Translations under genes and position numbers: made by a program
In this document: positions 1-8,590 of the stretch, one piece after another
Position numbering within the stretch: the stretch's first letter is position 1
Layout of the letters: the number at the start of each line of letters is the position of its first letter
Origin: CAIVPM01 sp964477265
GTDB taxonomy: Bacteria > Bacteroidota > Bacteroidia > Chitinophagales > Chitinophagaceae
DNA: 64,000 nt
Reading direction: 5' to 3'
Assembly (NCBI GenBank): GCA_964477265.1
Contig: CAYZDJ010000002.1
Location: forward strand, 255,817-319,816
The notes under the pieces: generated by a model
Databases searched by the model: none
The model's input: only the letters and a program-made list of their open reading frames with translations
Told to the model about the DNA's origin: nothing

Positions 1-145
1 TTATTGCATGCAATTAAAAAGCAAAAGCTAAAAACTATAATAAGTATTTTTTTCATTGGGCAAATATTAAAACAGTTTGTATAAATAGTCAACAAATAAA
101 TTTTGCCAGTTATTGTTACATTGTAACATTTGCTTTTTGTAAAGT

Positions 146-1144
146 ATGTCAGCTGAAAAAATTTTATCGGATTTTAAAAAGAAAAACTTTAAGCCAGTTT
201 ATTGGCTTGAAGGTGAAGAGCCTTTTTTTATTGATGAAGTTGTTGAGTATGCCGAGCATAAAATTTTAACTGAAAGCGAAGCCAGCTTTAACTTATCAGT
301 ATTTTATGGAAAAGATACAGATTGGGCAACAGTTATAAATGCCTGCAGACGTTACCCCATGTTTGCAGAAAAACAAGTTGTGATAATTAAAGAGGCCCAG
401 CAAATGAGAGACATTGACAAGCTGGAAGGATACATTGAAAACCCTTTGCAATCAACCATTTTAGTAGTTAGCTACAAAGAAAAAAAAATAGACTCACGAA
501 CAAAATTTGCTAAAACAGTAAAGTCTAAAGGCGAGCTTTTATCTACAAAAAAATTATATGACAACCAGTTGCCAGAATGGGTGAATGCAATAGCATATGG
601 TAATGGATTAAGCATTGCACCAAAAGCATTGGCAATTTTAATAGAAAATATTGGCAATGATTTAAGCAGGATAAAAACAGAAATTGAAAAGCTTACAGTA
701 AACCTTGGAGCAAGAAAAACAATTACTGAAGATGACATTGAAACTTATATTGGTGTAAGCAAAGAGTATAATATTTTTGAATTGCAGGATGCCATAGCCA
801 AAAAAAATGTAGCAAAGGCACTAAAGATTATTCAGTATTTTGAAAAGAATCCTAAAGCTGCACCTATACAATTAATACTACCAAGTTTGTATAGTTTTTT
901 TAGTAAGGTTTATACTATTTATAGTGTTGGTTCAAGCGATGAAAAGCTTATTGCATCTGCACTTGGAATAAATCCATACTTTGCAAAAGATTATATACAA
1001 GCATCAAAAAATTACAACCACAACGGTGTAGAAAAAATACTTTTATTACTGCACCATTATAATTTAAAAAGCGTGGGAATTAATAATGCCAATAATGACG
1101 ATGCAGCATTAATGAAGGAGTTTATTATTAAGGCAATTGCTTAA
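146..1144 (+). CDS. holA: DNA polymerase III delta subunit
   Basis: This 332-residue protein matches the clamp-loader delta subunit, which opens the beta sliding clamp and loads it onto primed DNA as part of the cytoplasmic replisome. The N-terminal third has the family's opening (residues 15-30, PVYWLEGEEPFFIDE) and the degenerate ATPase fold, with no working Walker A motif, as usual for delta. The C-terminal part around residues 205-330 (YNIFELQDAIAKKN) is the collar domain. The length is normal. The ATG at 146 follows a short palindrome, TGTTACA-T-TGTAACA (114-128), and imperfect TAnnnTTTG boxes that may form its promoter. The gene stands alone and converges on the next gene with a 2-bp gap. 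Confidence 0.93.
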   Translation: MSAEKILSDFKKKNFKPVYWLEGEEPFFIDEVVEYAEHKILTESEASFNLSVFYGKDTDWATVINACRRYPMFAEKQVVIIKEAQQMRDIDKLEGYIENPLQSTILVVSYKEKKIDSRTKFAKTVKSKGELLSTKKLYDNQLPEWVNAIAYGNGLSIAPKALAILIENIGNDLSRIKTEIEKLTVNLGARKTITEDDIETYIGVSKEYNIFELQDAIAKKNVAKALKIIQYFEKNPKAAPIQLILPSLYSFFSKVYTIYSVGSSDEKLIASALGINPYFAKDYIQASKNYNHNGVEKILLLLHHYNLKSVGINNANNDDAALMKEFIIKAIA

Positions 1145-1146
1145 TA

Positions 1147-1431
1147 TTAATGTGCAAGTGAGGCTCCTTTCTTTTCAACCTTAAGTAAAGAAATTAATGA
1201 AACTATTGAGTAGGAAATTATAAAGCAAATTGCAAAATCAATCAATAAAGCTATACCCGAAAAATTATTGTTTTGCACTATTTCGCCAGCACTATTTGCC
1301 GAAAAAAACATAAATGGAAATCCAAATCTGTCAATTTCACCTAAGCCAGCATTAAATTTACAAGTAACAAATGTTGTGGCTGTGCAAAGTCCAACTGCAA
1401 GTAAAAAAGTGAAGGATAAATTCTTTTTCAT
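1147..1431 (-). CDS. Small membrane protein, unknown function
   Basis: I do not recognise this 94-residue protein. It starts with MKKNLSFTFLLAVGLCTATT, which could be a signal peptide or a first membrane helix, and has a second hydrophobic helix near residues 60-85 (FSGIALLIDFAICFIISYSI). It is therefore probably an inner-membrane protein with a short extracytoplasmic loop. It begins 9 bp after the stop of the upstream amidohydrolase gene on the same strand, so the two are probably cotranscribed. The spacing and the good ATG argue that it is a real gene. Confidence 0.6.
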   Translation of the reverse strand: MKKNLSFTFLLAVGLCTATTFVTCKFNAGLGEIDRFGFPFMFFSANSAGEIVQNNNFSGIALLIDFAICFIISYSIVSLISLLKVEKKGASLAH

Positions 1432-1440
1432 AGCTTTAAT

Positions 1441-2604
1441 TTAAACCAATATTATTGGTCGTTTTGAGTGTTTAAAATCTTCAATTAATATCACCCCACT
1501 CTTTTTTCCTTTTTCAAAACTTCCAAAATGTTTGTCAATTCCTAAAGCCTTGGCACCATTAATTGTGGCACATTGCAGTAATGTTTCTTTTGAAATATTT
1601 CCACAGGAAGCAGCAATTGCCTGCAGTTCCTGCAAAATATTTAAGTTGGTATTACTTGCTAAACTATCTGTTCCAACTACAATATTTTGAATGTTGTTAA
1701 AAAGGGTCTGGAGGTTTGGAGATACGTTGTTAATGTACTCATTAGCTATAACGCACAAGCATAGATAAAATTGTGTTGCAGGTGGCTGTTTTTGTATAAT
1801 TTCTATATCATAATTCTGTGTAAAAGTGTTATGCACTAAAATACAATTGCTATTATTATGCATATTATCTATAAAATAATTTAATGTAGAATTGTAGTAG
1901 CCATTAAAAAAAGAAATATCAATACCAAGTGTTTTGTAAAGCCTTAAAAAATCGCCTGTTTTATCTTTAAAAAAATTTATTTCATCAATACTTTCCTGGT
2001 TGTGTATTGTGGTTATTTTATTTTTTGAATGCAGGTTAATAAGTTGAAATAAATTTTTTGAAACGCTGTAAGGTGCATGTGGCACAACAGTGTTTTTTAT
2101 ATTTGGCAAATGTTTTTCAAACTCATTATATACTTGTAAACCTGCATTAAACCTAGGCTGTGCAGTAGCTGGCACAAAGCCAGATATTTCTATAAAATTG
2201 TGGTAATATAATTTTTGCTTTTGTTTTTGCTTAATTGTATGCGTTGTGTTGCAAATATCTCCCACAGCAACAATTCCATTTTCAATCATTTCATTTTCGG
2301 CTTGCTCAATTGCTGCTTCTATTTTTTCTCTATCTGCATTTCTTTTATTAAAAATGTTTAAAATAAAATCTACCATTCCTGTGTGTTTGGGAATGGCGTT
2401 TTTCAAATGACTCAATTCTAAATGGCAATGGCAATTTATAAAGCCTGGCGAAATGATGCCTTTATATTGTTGCATATCTTCGCCAGCGTCTTTTTTATCT
2501 ACAATAGCTTCAATAGTTTTGTCTTTATTTACTATTAAAACTTTATTACTATCAAGTAATGTTGTACCATCAAAAATATTGTCTGCCTTAAACTTTAAAT
2601 ACAC
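1441..2604 (-). CDS. Amidohydrolase, TrzA/ATZ-type deaminase-like
   Basis: This is a 387-residue metal-dependent hydrolase of the amidohydrolase superfamily. The motifs appear in the expected order: the metal-binding HCHLELSH near residue 60, PHAPYSVS and the histidine of TTIHNQES in the middle, LVHNTF, and the terminal aspartate in GTDSLASNT. This layout is shared with S-adenosylhomocysteine, aminofutalosine and guanine deaminases, so deamination of a purine nucleoside or nucleobase is likely, but the substrate cannot be told from sequence alone. A menaquinone futalosine-pathway role is possible, but no mqn gene lies nearby. A -7 box lies at 2619-2626 on the minus strand. The gene is divergent from acpP and leads a two-gene run with the small membrane protein. 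Confidence 0.8.
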   Translation of the reverse strand: MYLKFKADNIFDGTTLLDSNKVLIVNKDKTIEAIVDKKDAGEDMQQYKGIISPGFINCHCHLELSHLKNAIPKHTGMVDFILNIFNKRNADREKIEAAIEQAENEMIENGIVAVGDICNTTHTIKQKQKQKLYYHNFIEISGFVPATAQPRFNAGLQVYNEFEKHLPNIKNTVVPHAPYSVSKNLFQLINLHSKNKITTIHNQESIDEINFFKDKTGDFLRLYKTLGIDISFFNGYYNSTLNYFIDNMHNNSNCILVHNTFTQNYDIEIIQKQPPATQFYLCLCVIANEYINNVSPNLQTLFNNIQNIVVGTDSLASNTNLNILQELQAIAASCGNISKETLLQCATINGAKALGIDKHFGSFEKGKKSGVILIEDFKHSKRPIILV

Positions 2605-2618
2605 ATTAGTTATTTTTT

Positions 2619-2626
2619 CAAATGTA
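2619..2626 (-). promoter_or_regulatory. Probable promoter -7 box of the amidohydrolase gene
   Basis: On the minus strand this reads TACATTTG, an exact match to the Bacteroidota -7 consensus TAnnTTTG, 14 bp before the ATG. No TTTG -33 element is visible at the usual distance, so the call rests on one box. Confidence 0.45.
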
Positions 2627-2707
2627 TATTAATGAAGGTTATTAGTAGATTATAGAAATTTATTTATTAAGACAAATTGTACAATTTTTACACAATTCAA
2701 AAAAACA

Positions 2708-2737
2708 TTTGCTTATTTGCCAAAAACTATATTTTTG
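2708..2737 (+). promoter_or_regulatory. acpP promoter, Bacteroidota type
   Basis: TTTG at 2708-2711 is followed after 18 bp by TATTTTTG (2730-2737), fitting the Bacteroidota sigma-factor consensus TTTG-N19-21-TAnnTTTG with one base less spacing. The acpP ATG lies 23 bp downstream. This is one of the better promoter matches in the window, as expected for a highly expressed gene. Confidence 0.7.
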
Positions 2738-2760
2738 CCACGTAACTAAAACATTTAAAA

Positions 2761-2997
2761 ATGTCAGACATCGCTACAAGAGTGAAAAAAATTATCGTTG
2801 ATAAATTAGGAGTTGATGAAAGTGAAGTAACAACAGAAGCTTCTTTTACCAACGACTTAGGTGCAGATTCTTTAGACACTGTTGAATTAATTATGGAATT
2901 TGAAAAAGAATTCAACACTTCTATTCCTGATGAACAAGCTGAAACCATTACAACTGTTGGTCAGGCTGTTGCTTATTTGGAAGAACACGCTAAGTAA
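2761..2997 (+). CDS. acpP: Acyl carrier protein
   Basis: This 78-residue acidic protein is the acyl carrier protein of type II fatty acid synthesis. It contains the phosphopantetheine attachment motif GADSLDTVELIM near residue 36, where the serine of DSL carries the prosthetic group. Length, charge and helical pattern are standard for the family. fabF follows directly, the classic arrangement, with a gap that contains a 10-bp inverted repeat. It is expected to work with FabF and other synthase enzymes in the cytoplasm. Confidence 0.98.
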   Translation: MSDIATRVKKIIVDKLGVDESEVTTEASFTNDLGADSLDTVELIMEFEKEFNTSIPDEQAETITTVGQAVAYLEEHAK

Positions 2998-3024
2998 GAA
3001 TTTTTACTCTTAATGGAATAATTT

Positions 3025-3068
3025 TAATCCGCCATTCTTTAGTATTTTGCTATAAGGTTGGCGGATTA
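3025..3068 (+). other. Stem-loop between acpP and fabF
   Basis: TAATCCGCCA (3025-3034) and TGGCGGATTA (3059-3068) form a perfect 10-bp inverted repeat with a 24-nt loop in the 150-bp gap between acpP and fabF. No T-run follows, so it is not a standard terminator. A structure here could stop 3' exonucleases or partly attenuate transcription and so favour acpP over fabF. That role is inferred. Confidence 0.55.
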
Positions 3069-3147
3069 CTTATTAAGAAAACTAACTGAACTGTTTTTTT
3101 ATAGTTCCTTCTCCTATATTTTTGTTTACAAATACAAACGTTGCCTT

Positions 3148-4401
3148 ATGCAATTAAAACGAGTAGTAGTTACTGGTATAGGTGCATTAACACCTATTGG
3201 AAATAATTTAGAAGAATATTGGAATGGCCTGATAAATGGAGTTTCTGGTGCAGCTCCTATTACATTGTTCGATGCCAGCAAGTTTAAAACACAATTTGCC
3301 TGTGAAGTTAAAAATTTTGACCCACATGTTTATTTGGATAAAAAAGAAGCCAGAAAGCTAGACAGGTTTGCACAGTTTGCAGTAGCTGTAAGCGATCAGG
3401 CTATGGCAGATGCTGGCTTAAGCAAAGACACTATTAATCCTGATAGGGTTGGTGTTGTGTTTGCCAGTGGTATAGGTGGTTTAACTACTTTTCAGCACGA
3501 GGTTCAGGAATTTCAAAAAGGCGATGGTACTCCACGCTTTAATCCTTTCTTTATTCCTAAAATGATTTTAGATATTGCAGCAGGGCACATTAGTATGCGT
3601 CATAATTTGCGTGGGCCAAACTTTGCAGTTGTTAGTGCTTGTGCAAGCAGCACAAATGCTATTGGTGTTGCGTTTGATAATATTAGGTTGGGTAAAGCAG
3701 ATATTATTTTAGCAGGAGGAAGTGAGGCTGTTATCAGCGAAGCTGGTATTGGAGGATTTAATGCAATGAAAGCAATGAGCGAAAGAAATGATGACCCACA
3801 AACTGCAAGCAGGCCTTATGATAAAGACAGAGATGGTTTTGTAATGGGCGAAGCTGGTGGTTTATTAGTGCTTGAAGATTTGGAACATGCTAAAGCACGT
3901 GGTGCAAAAATTTATTGTGAAGTTGTAGGTTGTGGTGCAACTGCAGATGCACATCATATTACAGCCCCACATCCTGAAGGCTTAGGTGCAAAGCATGTAA
4001 TGCTTGCTGCACTTGCAGATGCAGGAATGAAACCTGAAGAAATAGATTATATTAATACTCATGGCACATCAACACCAATTGGTGATGGTGCAGAAACTAA
4101 AGCAATTACACAGGTTTTTGGAGAACACGCGTATAACTTAAACATTAGTGCTACAAAAAGCATGACTGGGCATTGCCTTGGTGCAGCTGGTGTAATTGAA
4201 GCTATTGCTTGCATTAAAGCTGTTATGCACGATGCAATTCCTCCTACAATCAATCATTTCACTGACGACCCAGAGCTTGATAGTAAATTGAATTTTACTT
4301 TTAACAAAGCACAATACAGAACTGTAAATGCTGCATTGAGCAACACTTTTGGTTTTGGTGGGCATAATGCTTGTGTTATTGTAAAAAAATGGAAGGGATA
4401 G
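3148..4401 (+). CDS. fabF: Beta-ketoacyl-ACP synthase II
   Basis: The 417-residue protein starts MQLKRVVVTGIGALTPIGNN and is the condensing enzyme that extends acyl-ACP with malonyl-ACP in fatty acid elongation. The nucleophile cysteine lies in VVSACASSTNAIG, and the two histidines lie in NTHGTSTPIGDG and SMTGHCLGAAG, completing the Cys-His-His triad. A longer frame runs upstream to a TTG at 3058, but those extra 30 residues lie across the intergenic stem-loop and match nothing in the family, so the ATG at 3148 is preferred. It is probably cotranscribed with acpP. Confidence 0.96.
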   Translation: MQLKRVVVTGIGALTPIGNNLEEYWNGLINGVSGAAPITLFDASKFKTQFACEVKNFDPHVYLDKKEARKLDRFAQFAVAVSDQAMADAGLSKDTINPDRVGVVFASGIGGLTTFQHEVQEFQKGDGTPRFNPFFIPKMILDIAAGHISMRHNLRGPNFAVVSACASSTNAIGVAFDNIRLGKADIILAGGSEAVISEAGIGGFNAMKAMSERNDDPQTASRPYDKDRDGFVMGEAGGLLVLEDLEHAKARGAKIYCEVVGCGATADAHHITAPHPEGLGAKHVMLAALADAGMKPEEIDYINTHGTSTPIGDGAETKAITQVFGEHAYNLNISATKSMTGHCLGAAGVIEAIACIKAVMHDAIPPTINHFTDDPELDSKLNFTFNKAQYRTVNAALSNTFGFGGHNACVIVKKWKG

Positions 4402-4464
4402 TGAGTTTATTTGTTATTAAGTAATTCCATAAAATTATTCAGATATATTATTACGCCGATGAAC

Positions 4465-4504
4465 ATAATTTTATGCAGATTCGTGTACTCTGCAATAAAA
4501 TTAT
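4465..4504 (+). terminator. Stem-loop downstream of fabF
   Basis: ATAATTTTATGCAGA (4465-4479) pairs with TCTGCAATAAAATTAT (4489-4504) across a 9-nt loop, with a single extra A. It is the only strong structure in the 187-bp gap after fabF. No T-run follows, so it may act as an mRNA 3'-end stabiliser rather than a classical intrinsic terminator. Confidence 0.45.
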
Positions 4505-4588
4505 CTTCATACATTTCATCGTTTAGTTCTTCAAGACTACTTAGTATGTTTTACAAAAACCTATTTAAAATAAAATAGTTTTTAGCAA

Positions 4589-5035
4589 ATGATTTATAGA
4601 GAAGCAAAAATTGAAGACATAAAGAATATTCAATTTGTAAGAAATGCAGTTAAGGAAAATACTTTATCAAACCCCAATTTAGTTACAGACAAAGATTGTC
4701 AAGAATTTTTGATTGATAGAGGAAAGGGTTGGGTTTGCGAAGTTGATAATAATATTGTTGGGTTTGCAATTGCCGACTTAAAAGATAATAATATTTGGGC
4801 ATTATTTTTATTACCAGAATTTGAGAAGCAAGGCATTGGGCAACAACTTCATAATATAATGTTGGATTGGTATTTTGCCCAAACAAAGAAAAAAGTTTGG
4901 TTAGGAACAGCATTTAATACAAGAGCAGAGAAGTTTTACAGAAAAGCAGGTTGGGTAGAAGTTGGTATGAACGGAGATGAAGAAATTAAATTTGAGATGA
5001 CATACGACTTTTGGCAAAAGTCAAAGAAAAATTAA
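4589..5035 (+). CDS. GNAT family N-acetyltransferase
   Basis: This 148-residue protein has the Gcn5-related acetyltransferase fold. It opens with MIYREAKIEDIKNIQFVRNA. The acetyl-CoA loop lies in LFLLPEFEKQGIGQQLHNIM, a version of the Q/RxxGxG/A motif, and motif B in TAFNTRAEKFYRKAGWVEVG. Such enzymes acetylate small amines or protein N-termini in the cytoplasm. The acceptor cannot be predicted here. It is isolated between fabF and a convergent enoyl-CoA hydratase gene. Confidence 0.85.
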   Translation: MIYREAKIEDIKNIQFVRNAVKENTLSNPNLVTDKDCQEFLIDRGKGWVCEVDNNIVGFAIADLKDNNIWALFLLPEFEKQGIGQQLHNIMLDWYFAQTKKKVWLGTAFNTRAEKFYRKAGWVEVGMNGDEEIKFEMTYDFWQKSKKN

Positions 5036-5070
5036 AATTTATACAACCATACCAACTACCCTTTTAAGCA

Positions 5071-5847
5071 CTACTTGCTTTTAAAATTCGTAATAAACTC
5101 TTTAGTAAAATCACTTAAAACAAGACGACCACTTATTGCTGCACGCTGCATCAAAAGTTCATCCCAGTGTTCTGTGCCTTGCCAAAATGCTTTCTTAATT
5201 TCCATCATTGCAAGTGGCGATTGTGTGGATAATTTTTTTGCAAACTCTGTTGTTTTGATACCTAATTCCTCAATAGTATCAAAAACATCAACATACATTC
5301 CCTTTTGTTTTGCCCAATTTGCTGTTCTGAAACTGCTTGCATCTATAGCTAACTCATATGCAGCATTGGTGCCAATTTTTCGCTCAACTGCAGGGCCAAC
5401 TACAAATGGCCCAATACCGACAGCAAGCTCGCTAAGCTTAATACTTGCATGTTGTGTTGCATAGGCATAATCACAAGCACTTATTAAACCCACGCCACCA
5501 CCTATAGCTTTTCCATGCACTTGTGCAATAATAAATTTGTGACATTTACGCATTGCATTTATCACATTGGCAAAGCCACTAAAAAACTGCAATCCGTCTT
5601 TTTCATTATTTATTGCAATCAGTTCATCAAAACTGGCACCTGCACAAAAAGTTTCTTTTTCTGCAAGTGGGTTTGTTGAACCACTTTTTAAAATAATAAC
5701 TTTGGCATTAGCGTCAAATGCAGCATTAACAAAGGTTTCAGCAAGTTTTTGTAAAATTGTTGAAGGAAGGGAATTGTGTTGAGGTGTATAAAATTCAATT
5801 ATTCCAACGCCATTGTCTGTTGAATAATTCACATATTCTGACTGCAT
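5071..5847 (-). CDS. Enoyl-CoA hydratase/isomerase family protein
   Basis: This 258-residue protein belongs to the crotonase superfamily, which hydrates or rearranges acyl-CoA thioesters. The oxyanion-hole segments are present (ETFCAGASFDEL and HGKAIGGGVGLISACDYA). An acidic residue at the catalytic position is seen in LSELAVGIGPFVVGP. The substrate is not clear: methylglutaconyl-CoA hydratase and general 2-enoyl-CoA hydratase are both plausible. No beta-oxidation gene is adjacent. etfBA lies 28 kb away and may serve the same catabolism. Confidence 0.85.
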   Translation of the reverse strand: MQSEYVNYSTDNGVGIIEFYTPQHNSLPSTILQKLAETFVNAAFDANAKVIILKSGSTNPLAEKETFCAGASFDELIAINNEKDGLQFFSGFANVINAMRKCHKFIIAQVHGKAIGGGVGLISACDYAYATQHASIKLSELAVGIGPFVVGPAVERKIGTNAAYELAIDASSFRTANWAKQKGMYVDVFDTIEELGIKTTEFAKKLSTQSPLAMMEIKKAFWQGTEHWDELLMQRAAISGRLVLSDFTKEFITNFKSK

Positions 5848-5927
5848 AAAAAATATTTATGCAAACATAGTGCAACACAATTAAGACAAAAAACTATTAA
5901 ACTACTTTACCATTACACATGGGCTAA

Positions 5928-6173
5928 TTACACATTTTTCTTCTTAACTGAAGTTTGCTTTGCGTACTCCATAATTGCATCAATGGTTTTTTTGCTTGGT
6001 GCAATAGGTTTCTTTTTCAAATCGTTAAGTTGTTTTTGAGTTTTCTTTAATTGTTTAACCTCTACTTGCAATGCCTCATCTGTCTGCAAAGCTTTATCAA
6101 TTGCCATTTTTAAAATGGGTGAAGCCTCGCCATACAAAAACTGCATTAATTGTTGATGAGAAAATTTTCGCAT
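5928..6173 (-). CDS. Small charged helical protein, unknown function
   Basis: I do not recognise a named family for this 81-residue protein. It begins MRKFSHQQLMQFLYGEASP, a stretch that resembles the N-terminus of anti-sigma-type zinc-finger proteins but without their cysteines. It continues into a lysine- and glutamine-rich helix (residues 38-55) that may form a coiled coil, then a basic tail. There is no membrane segment. It is alone on the minus strand, 80 bp downstream of the enoyl-CoA hydratase start and 105 bp upstream of the DivIC-like gene. Confidence 0.55.
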   Translation of the reverse strand: MRKFSHQQLMQFLYGEASPILKMAIDKALQTDEALQVEVKQLKKTQKQLNDLKKKPIAPSKKTIDAIMEYAKQTSVKKKNV

Positions 6174-6278
6174 ACATCTATTAGATTAGCTGTGATAAAT
6201 TTACAGCTTTCGAAGGGTAGATGCGGAATGTAGATATATAACGAGTGTGGATAACTTTTATTGTGCAGGCTATAAAAA

Positions 6279-6572
6279 TTAAGGCTGGGGATATTCAATG
6301 ATAAAAACATCTTCACCACTTTTTTTCATAAAATAGTTTTCCCTAGCAAATTTTTCAACGCTTTCTGGGTTGTTTTTTATGTCTTTTAGTTCTTGCCTTG
6401 CAATGTCAATTTCCTTTATATAGTATGCCCTCTTTTTTTGCAAGCCATTTAATTCTTCAAGTTTATCTTGTTGACTCAAGAAGCTTGTTTCGTCAAAAAA
6501 TAAAATCCATACTACCATAAACACGGCAGCCACAATGTATTTATTGAAGAGTATAGAAAAATATTTTTTCAT
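6279..6572 (-). CDS. Septum formation initiator, DivIC/FtsB-like
   Basis: This 97-residue protein is a bitopic cell-division protein of the FtsB/DivIC family. It has a short cytoplasmic start, one membrane helix (YIVAAVFMVVWILFF, about residues 11-25), a coiled coil (LEELNGLQKKRAYYIKEI), and the family signature of the end, KFARENYFMKKSGEDVFIIE, in which the ARE-Y-M-K-GE pattern is typical. These proteins join FtsL and FtsQ/DivIB to activate septal peptidoglycan synthesis. It lies 35 bp downstream of a TIGR02757 family gene on the same strand. Confidence 0.88.
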   Translation of the reverse strand: MKKYFSILFNKYIVAAVFMVVWILFFDETSFLSQQDKLEELNGLQKKRAYYIKEIDIARQELKDIKNNPESVEKFARENYFMKKSGEDVFIIEYPQP

Positions 6573-6607
6573 TGCTGTAAAAATAAAATCGGCACATTTA
6601 AAGTAAG

Positions 6608-7408
6608 CTAATGTGCAAAACTTGTCTTTTCAGTAACGCCCAGACTAAACAATGCAAAATCATATTTAACAGGGTCTTTTGCATCAAATTGTTTTAAGTA
6701 GCTTGTTAGTTCTATAGCTGTTTTCCAGTTAGACTTATTTGATTGTATCAGTTGGTAATGGTGTGCCACATTCATTACATGAACATCAAGTGGCATAATA
6801 AGTTGATGAGGGTTTATATTTTTCCAAATGCCAAAATCAACGCCAGCTTTATCTTGCCTTACCATCCATCGCAAAAACATATTTAACCTTTTGCAGGCAC
6901 TGTTTTTATTGGGCGATGCAATGTGCTTTTTTGTCCTTGATGGATAACCTTTAAACACATTTTCATTAAAGCAATAGCTGTAAAATCCATTTAAGGCATT
7001 TTCAACAGTTTCATCTTTTTTACTCATCCATTGTGTAAATGCGGTTTCTAATGTTTTCTCTTTTTTTATGGCAAAATGATAATGCAAAACCTCAATCAAA
7101 TGCACAGCATCAATATTGTTGAAAGTTCTGTGTACAAAGCCTTTTAAGTTGTTTTTCCATTTGCCTTGCTTATCTAAATTCATTATAAAATGGTATGGTT
7201 CATTATTCATGCAAGCCATTAATTTTTTGCATGAAGTAATAATAGACTTGCGATTGCCCCAAGCTAAAATGGAAGCAAAGAATGCTGCAATCTCAATATC
7301 TTGCTGTATTGTAAACTGATGAGGTATGGATATAGGATCATCAGCAATAAAATCTATATGGTTGTATTGCTCAACTTTTTTATCTAGAAATAGCTTTAAA
7401 TTTTTCAC
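6608..7408 (-). CDS. TIGR02757 (DUF2400) family protein
   Basis: This 266-residue protein matches a family conserved in Bacteroidota and annotated as TIGR02757. Characteristic segments are DFIADDPISIPHQFTIQQDIEIAAFFASILAWG near the start, RLNMFLRWMVRQD in the middle and LIMPLDVHVMNVAHHY towards the end. The helical pattern and the metal-ligand-like LDVHV segment resemble helix-hairpin-helix DNA glycosylase relatives, but no function has been shown that I know of. It lies upstream of the DivIC-like gene and may be cotranscribed with it. Confidence 0.82.
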   Translation of the reverse strand: MKNLKLFLDKKVEQYNHIDFIADDPISIPHQFTIQQDIEIAAFFASILAWGNRKSIITSCKKLMACMNNEPYHFIMNLDKQGKWKNNLKGFVHRTFNNIDAVHLIEVLHYHFAIKKEKTLETAFTQWMSKKDETVENALNGFYSYCFNENVFKGYPSRTKKHIASPNKNSACKRLNMFLRWMVRQDKAGVDFGIWKNINPHQLIMPLDVHVMNVAHHYQLIQSNKSNWKTAIELTSYLKQFDAKDPVKYDFALFSLGVTEKTSFAH

Positions 7409-7443
7409 TGATTTATATCATAAAATACACATTAAAATGTATT

Positions 7444-7451
7444 TACTTTTG
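7444..7451 (+). promoter_or_regulatory. Probable pdxH promoter -7 box
   Basis: TACTTTTG matches the TAnnTTTG consensus exactly, 21 bp before the pdxH ATG. No clear TTTG -33 element is visible upstream. Confidence 0.5.
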
Positions 7452-7472
7452 TTGCAAATAAAACATCAATAA

Positions 7473-8111
7473 ATGAACAATGATATTGCAGATATAAGAA
7501 AAGATTACACACTAAAATCTTTAAGTGAAAAAGATGTTTTACCAAATCCAGCCAACCAATTTGGTATTTGGTGGAATGAAGCTATAACCAGCAATATTGA
7601 TGAAGTTAATGCAATGACTTTAGCCACCATAAAACCCAATAACACACCTGCTGCACGCATTGTATTATTAAAAGACTTTAACGAAGCTGGTTTTACTTTT
7701 TTTACAAATTATTTAAGTGCCAAAGGCGAGCAATTATTTGCCAATCCTAATGCTGCGTTATGCTTTTTTTGGAAAGAGTTGCAACGACAGGTAAGAATTG
7801 AAGGCATTGTAAAAAAAGTGGATAATGGCATTAGTGACGAATATTTTAACAGCCGACCTGTTGGCAGTAAATTAGGTGCATGGGCATCACCACAAAGCAA
7901 AGTAATTGCCAATAGAGAAATTTTGGAAGAGAATGAAAGGCAATACCAAAAAGAGTTTGGTAATGATATTAAACGCCCAGCACATTGGGGTGGATATATT
8001 TTGCAACCTACTTATTTTGAATTTTGGCAGGGTAGAAGCAACAGACTGCACGACAGAATTTGCTACACATTTGAAAATAACAATTGGAAAATTGAAAGGT
8101 TAGCACCATAA
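7473..8111 (+). CDS. pdxH: Pyridoxamine 5'-phosphate oxidase
   Basis: This 212-residue FMN enzyme oxidises pyridoxamine 5'-phosphate or pyridoxine 5'-phosphate to pyridoxal 5'-phosphate, the last step of vitamin B6 synthesis and salvage. Family hallmarks are AMTLATIKPNNTPAARIVLLKDF (FMN and substrate contacts), SRPVGSKLGAWASPQSKVI, and the C-terminal EFWQGRSNRLHDRICY followed by W-I-ERLAP. The length is standard. Its product would serve PLP enzymes such as GcvP, encoded 9 kb downstream. It is flanked downstream by an ACACAGA-type dispersed repeat. Confidence 0.97.
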   Translation: MNNDIADIRKDYTLKSLSEKDVLPNPANQFGIWWNEAITSNIDEVNAMTLATIKPNNTPAARIVLLKDFNEAGFTFFTNYLSAKGEQLFANPNAALCFFWKELQRQVRIEGIVKKVDNGISDEYFNSRPVGSKLGAWASPQSKVIANREILEENERQYQKEFGNDIKRPAHWGGYILQPTYFEFWQGRSNRLHDRICYTFENNNWKIERLAP

Positions 8112-8118
8112 GTTTTTT

Positions 8119-8189
8119 ACCACAGGTACACAGCAAGCACAGAGATTTTACCAATCTATTTTCTGTGTTATCTGCGTTATCTGTGAGAG
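8119..8189. repeat. ACACAGA-type dispersed repeat, imperfect inverted
   Basis: Between pdxH and rnpB lie CCACAGGTACACAGCAAGC and its imperfect inverse TCTGTGTTATCTGCGTTATC. A related piece, CTGTGATATCTGTGTTATC, occurs at 39192-39210 at the aroE 3' end. Repeats of this sort are common between genes in Bacteroidota genomes. No function is known. Confidence 0.5.
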
Positions 8190-8200
8190 AAGAAAAAAAA

Positions 8201-8560
8201 CTACAAACCTCATAAGCCGGATTCTGTTTTTACACTATCATTTATCTTGTTGCAACATTACTGTTACAATCTTGCTGCCTACCCTGATGCTTGCCTTGCA
8301 GCTTTGGACGAGCAGCCCTCAAAAGCATCTATACGTGGCATTACAGCATTTAAGGTTTACCCATAAACTGTATTGCTACAATTTACCGTAGTCTCTTACA
8401 CTACGTTTTCACCTTTTCCTATTTTGCAACAGGTAGTTATTTTCTGTGGCACTTTCTGTTATTGTATTGCTACAATACCTGGCTCTTAACCAGTAAATTG
8501 CTCTATGCTGTCCAGACTTTCCTCTATGCAATTAAGCACAGCGATAGTTCGGGTTTGTAG
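8201..8560 (-). ncRNA. rnpB: RNase P RNA, bacterial type A-like
   Basis: Read on the minus strand, the 5' end (8560) and 3' end (8201) form stem P1 with CTACAAACC pairing to GGTTTGTAG. The universally conserved GAGGAAAGTC follows near 8524-8515 as GAGGAAAGTCTGGACAGC. The 3' conserved box ACAGAATCCGGCTTATG lies at 8228-8212. The conserved GAGGGCTGCTCG and GGTGAAAACG segments are present between them. The length of about 360 nt fits a bacterial ribozyme, which cleaves the 5' leader from precursor tRNAs. The internal helices contain several near-copies of TTGTAGCAATAC, which appear to be paired arms. Confidence 0.95.
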
Positions 8561-8590
8561 TTATTTTTCGTTCTTTACCATTTTTTTCTC

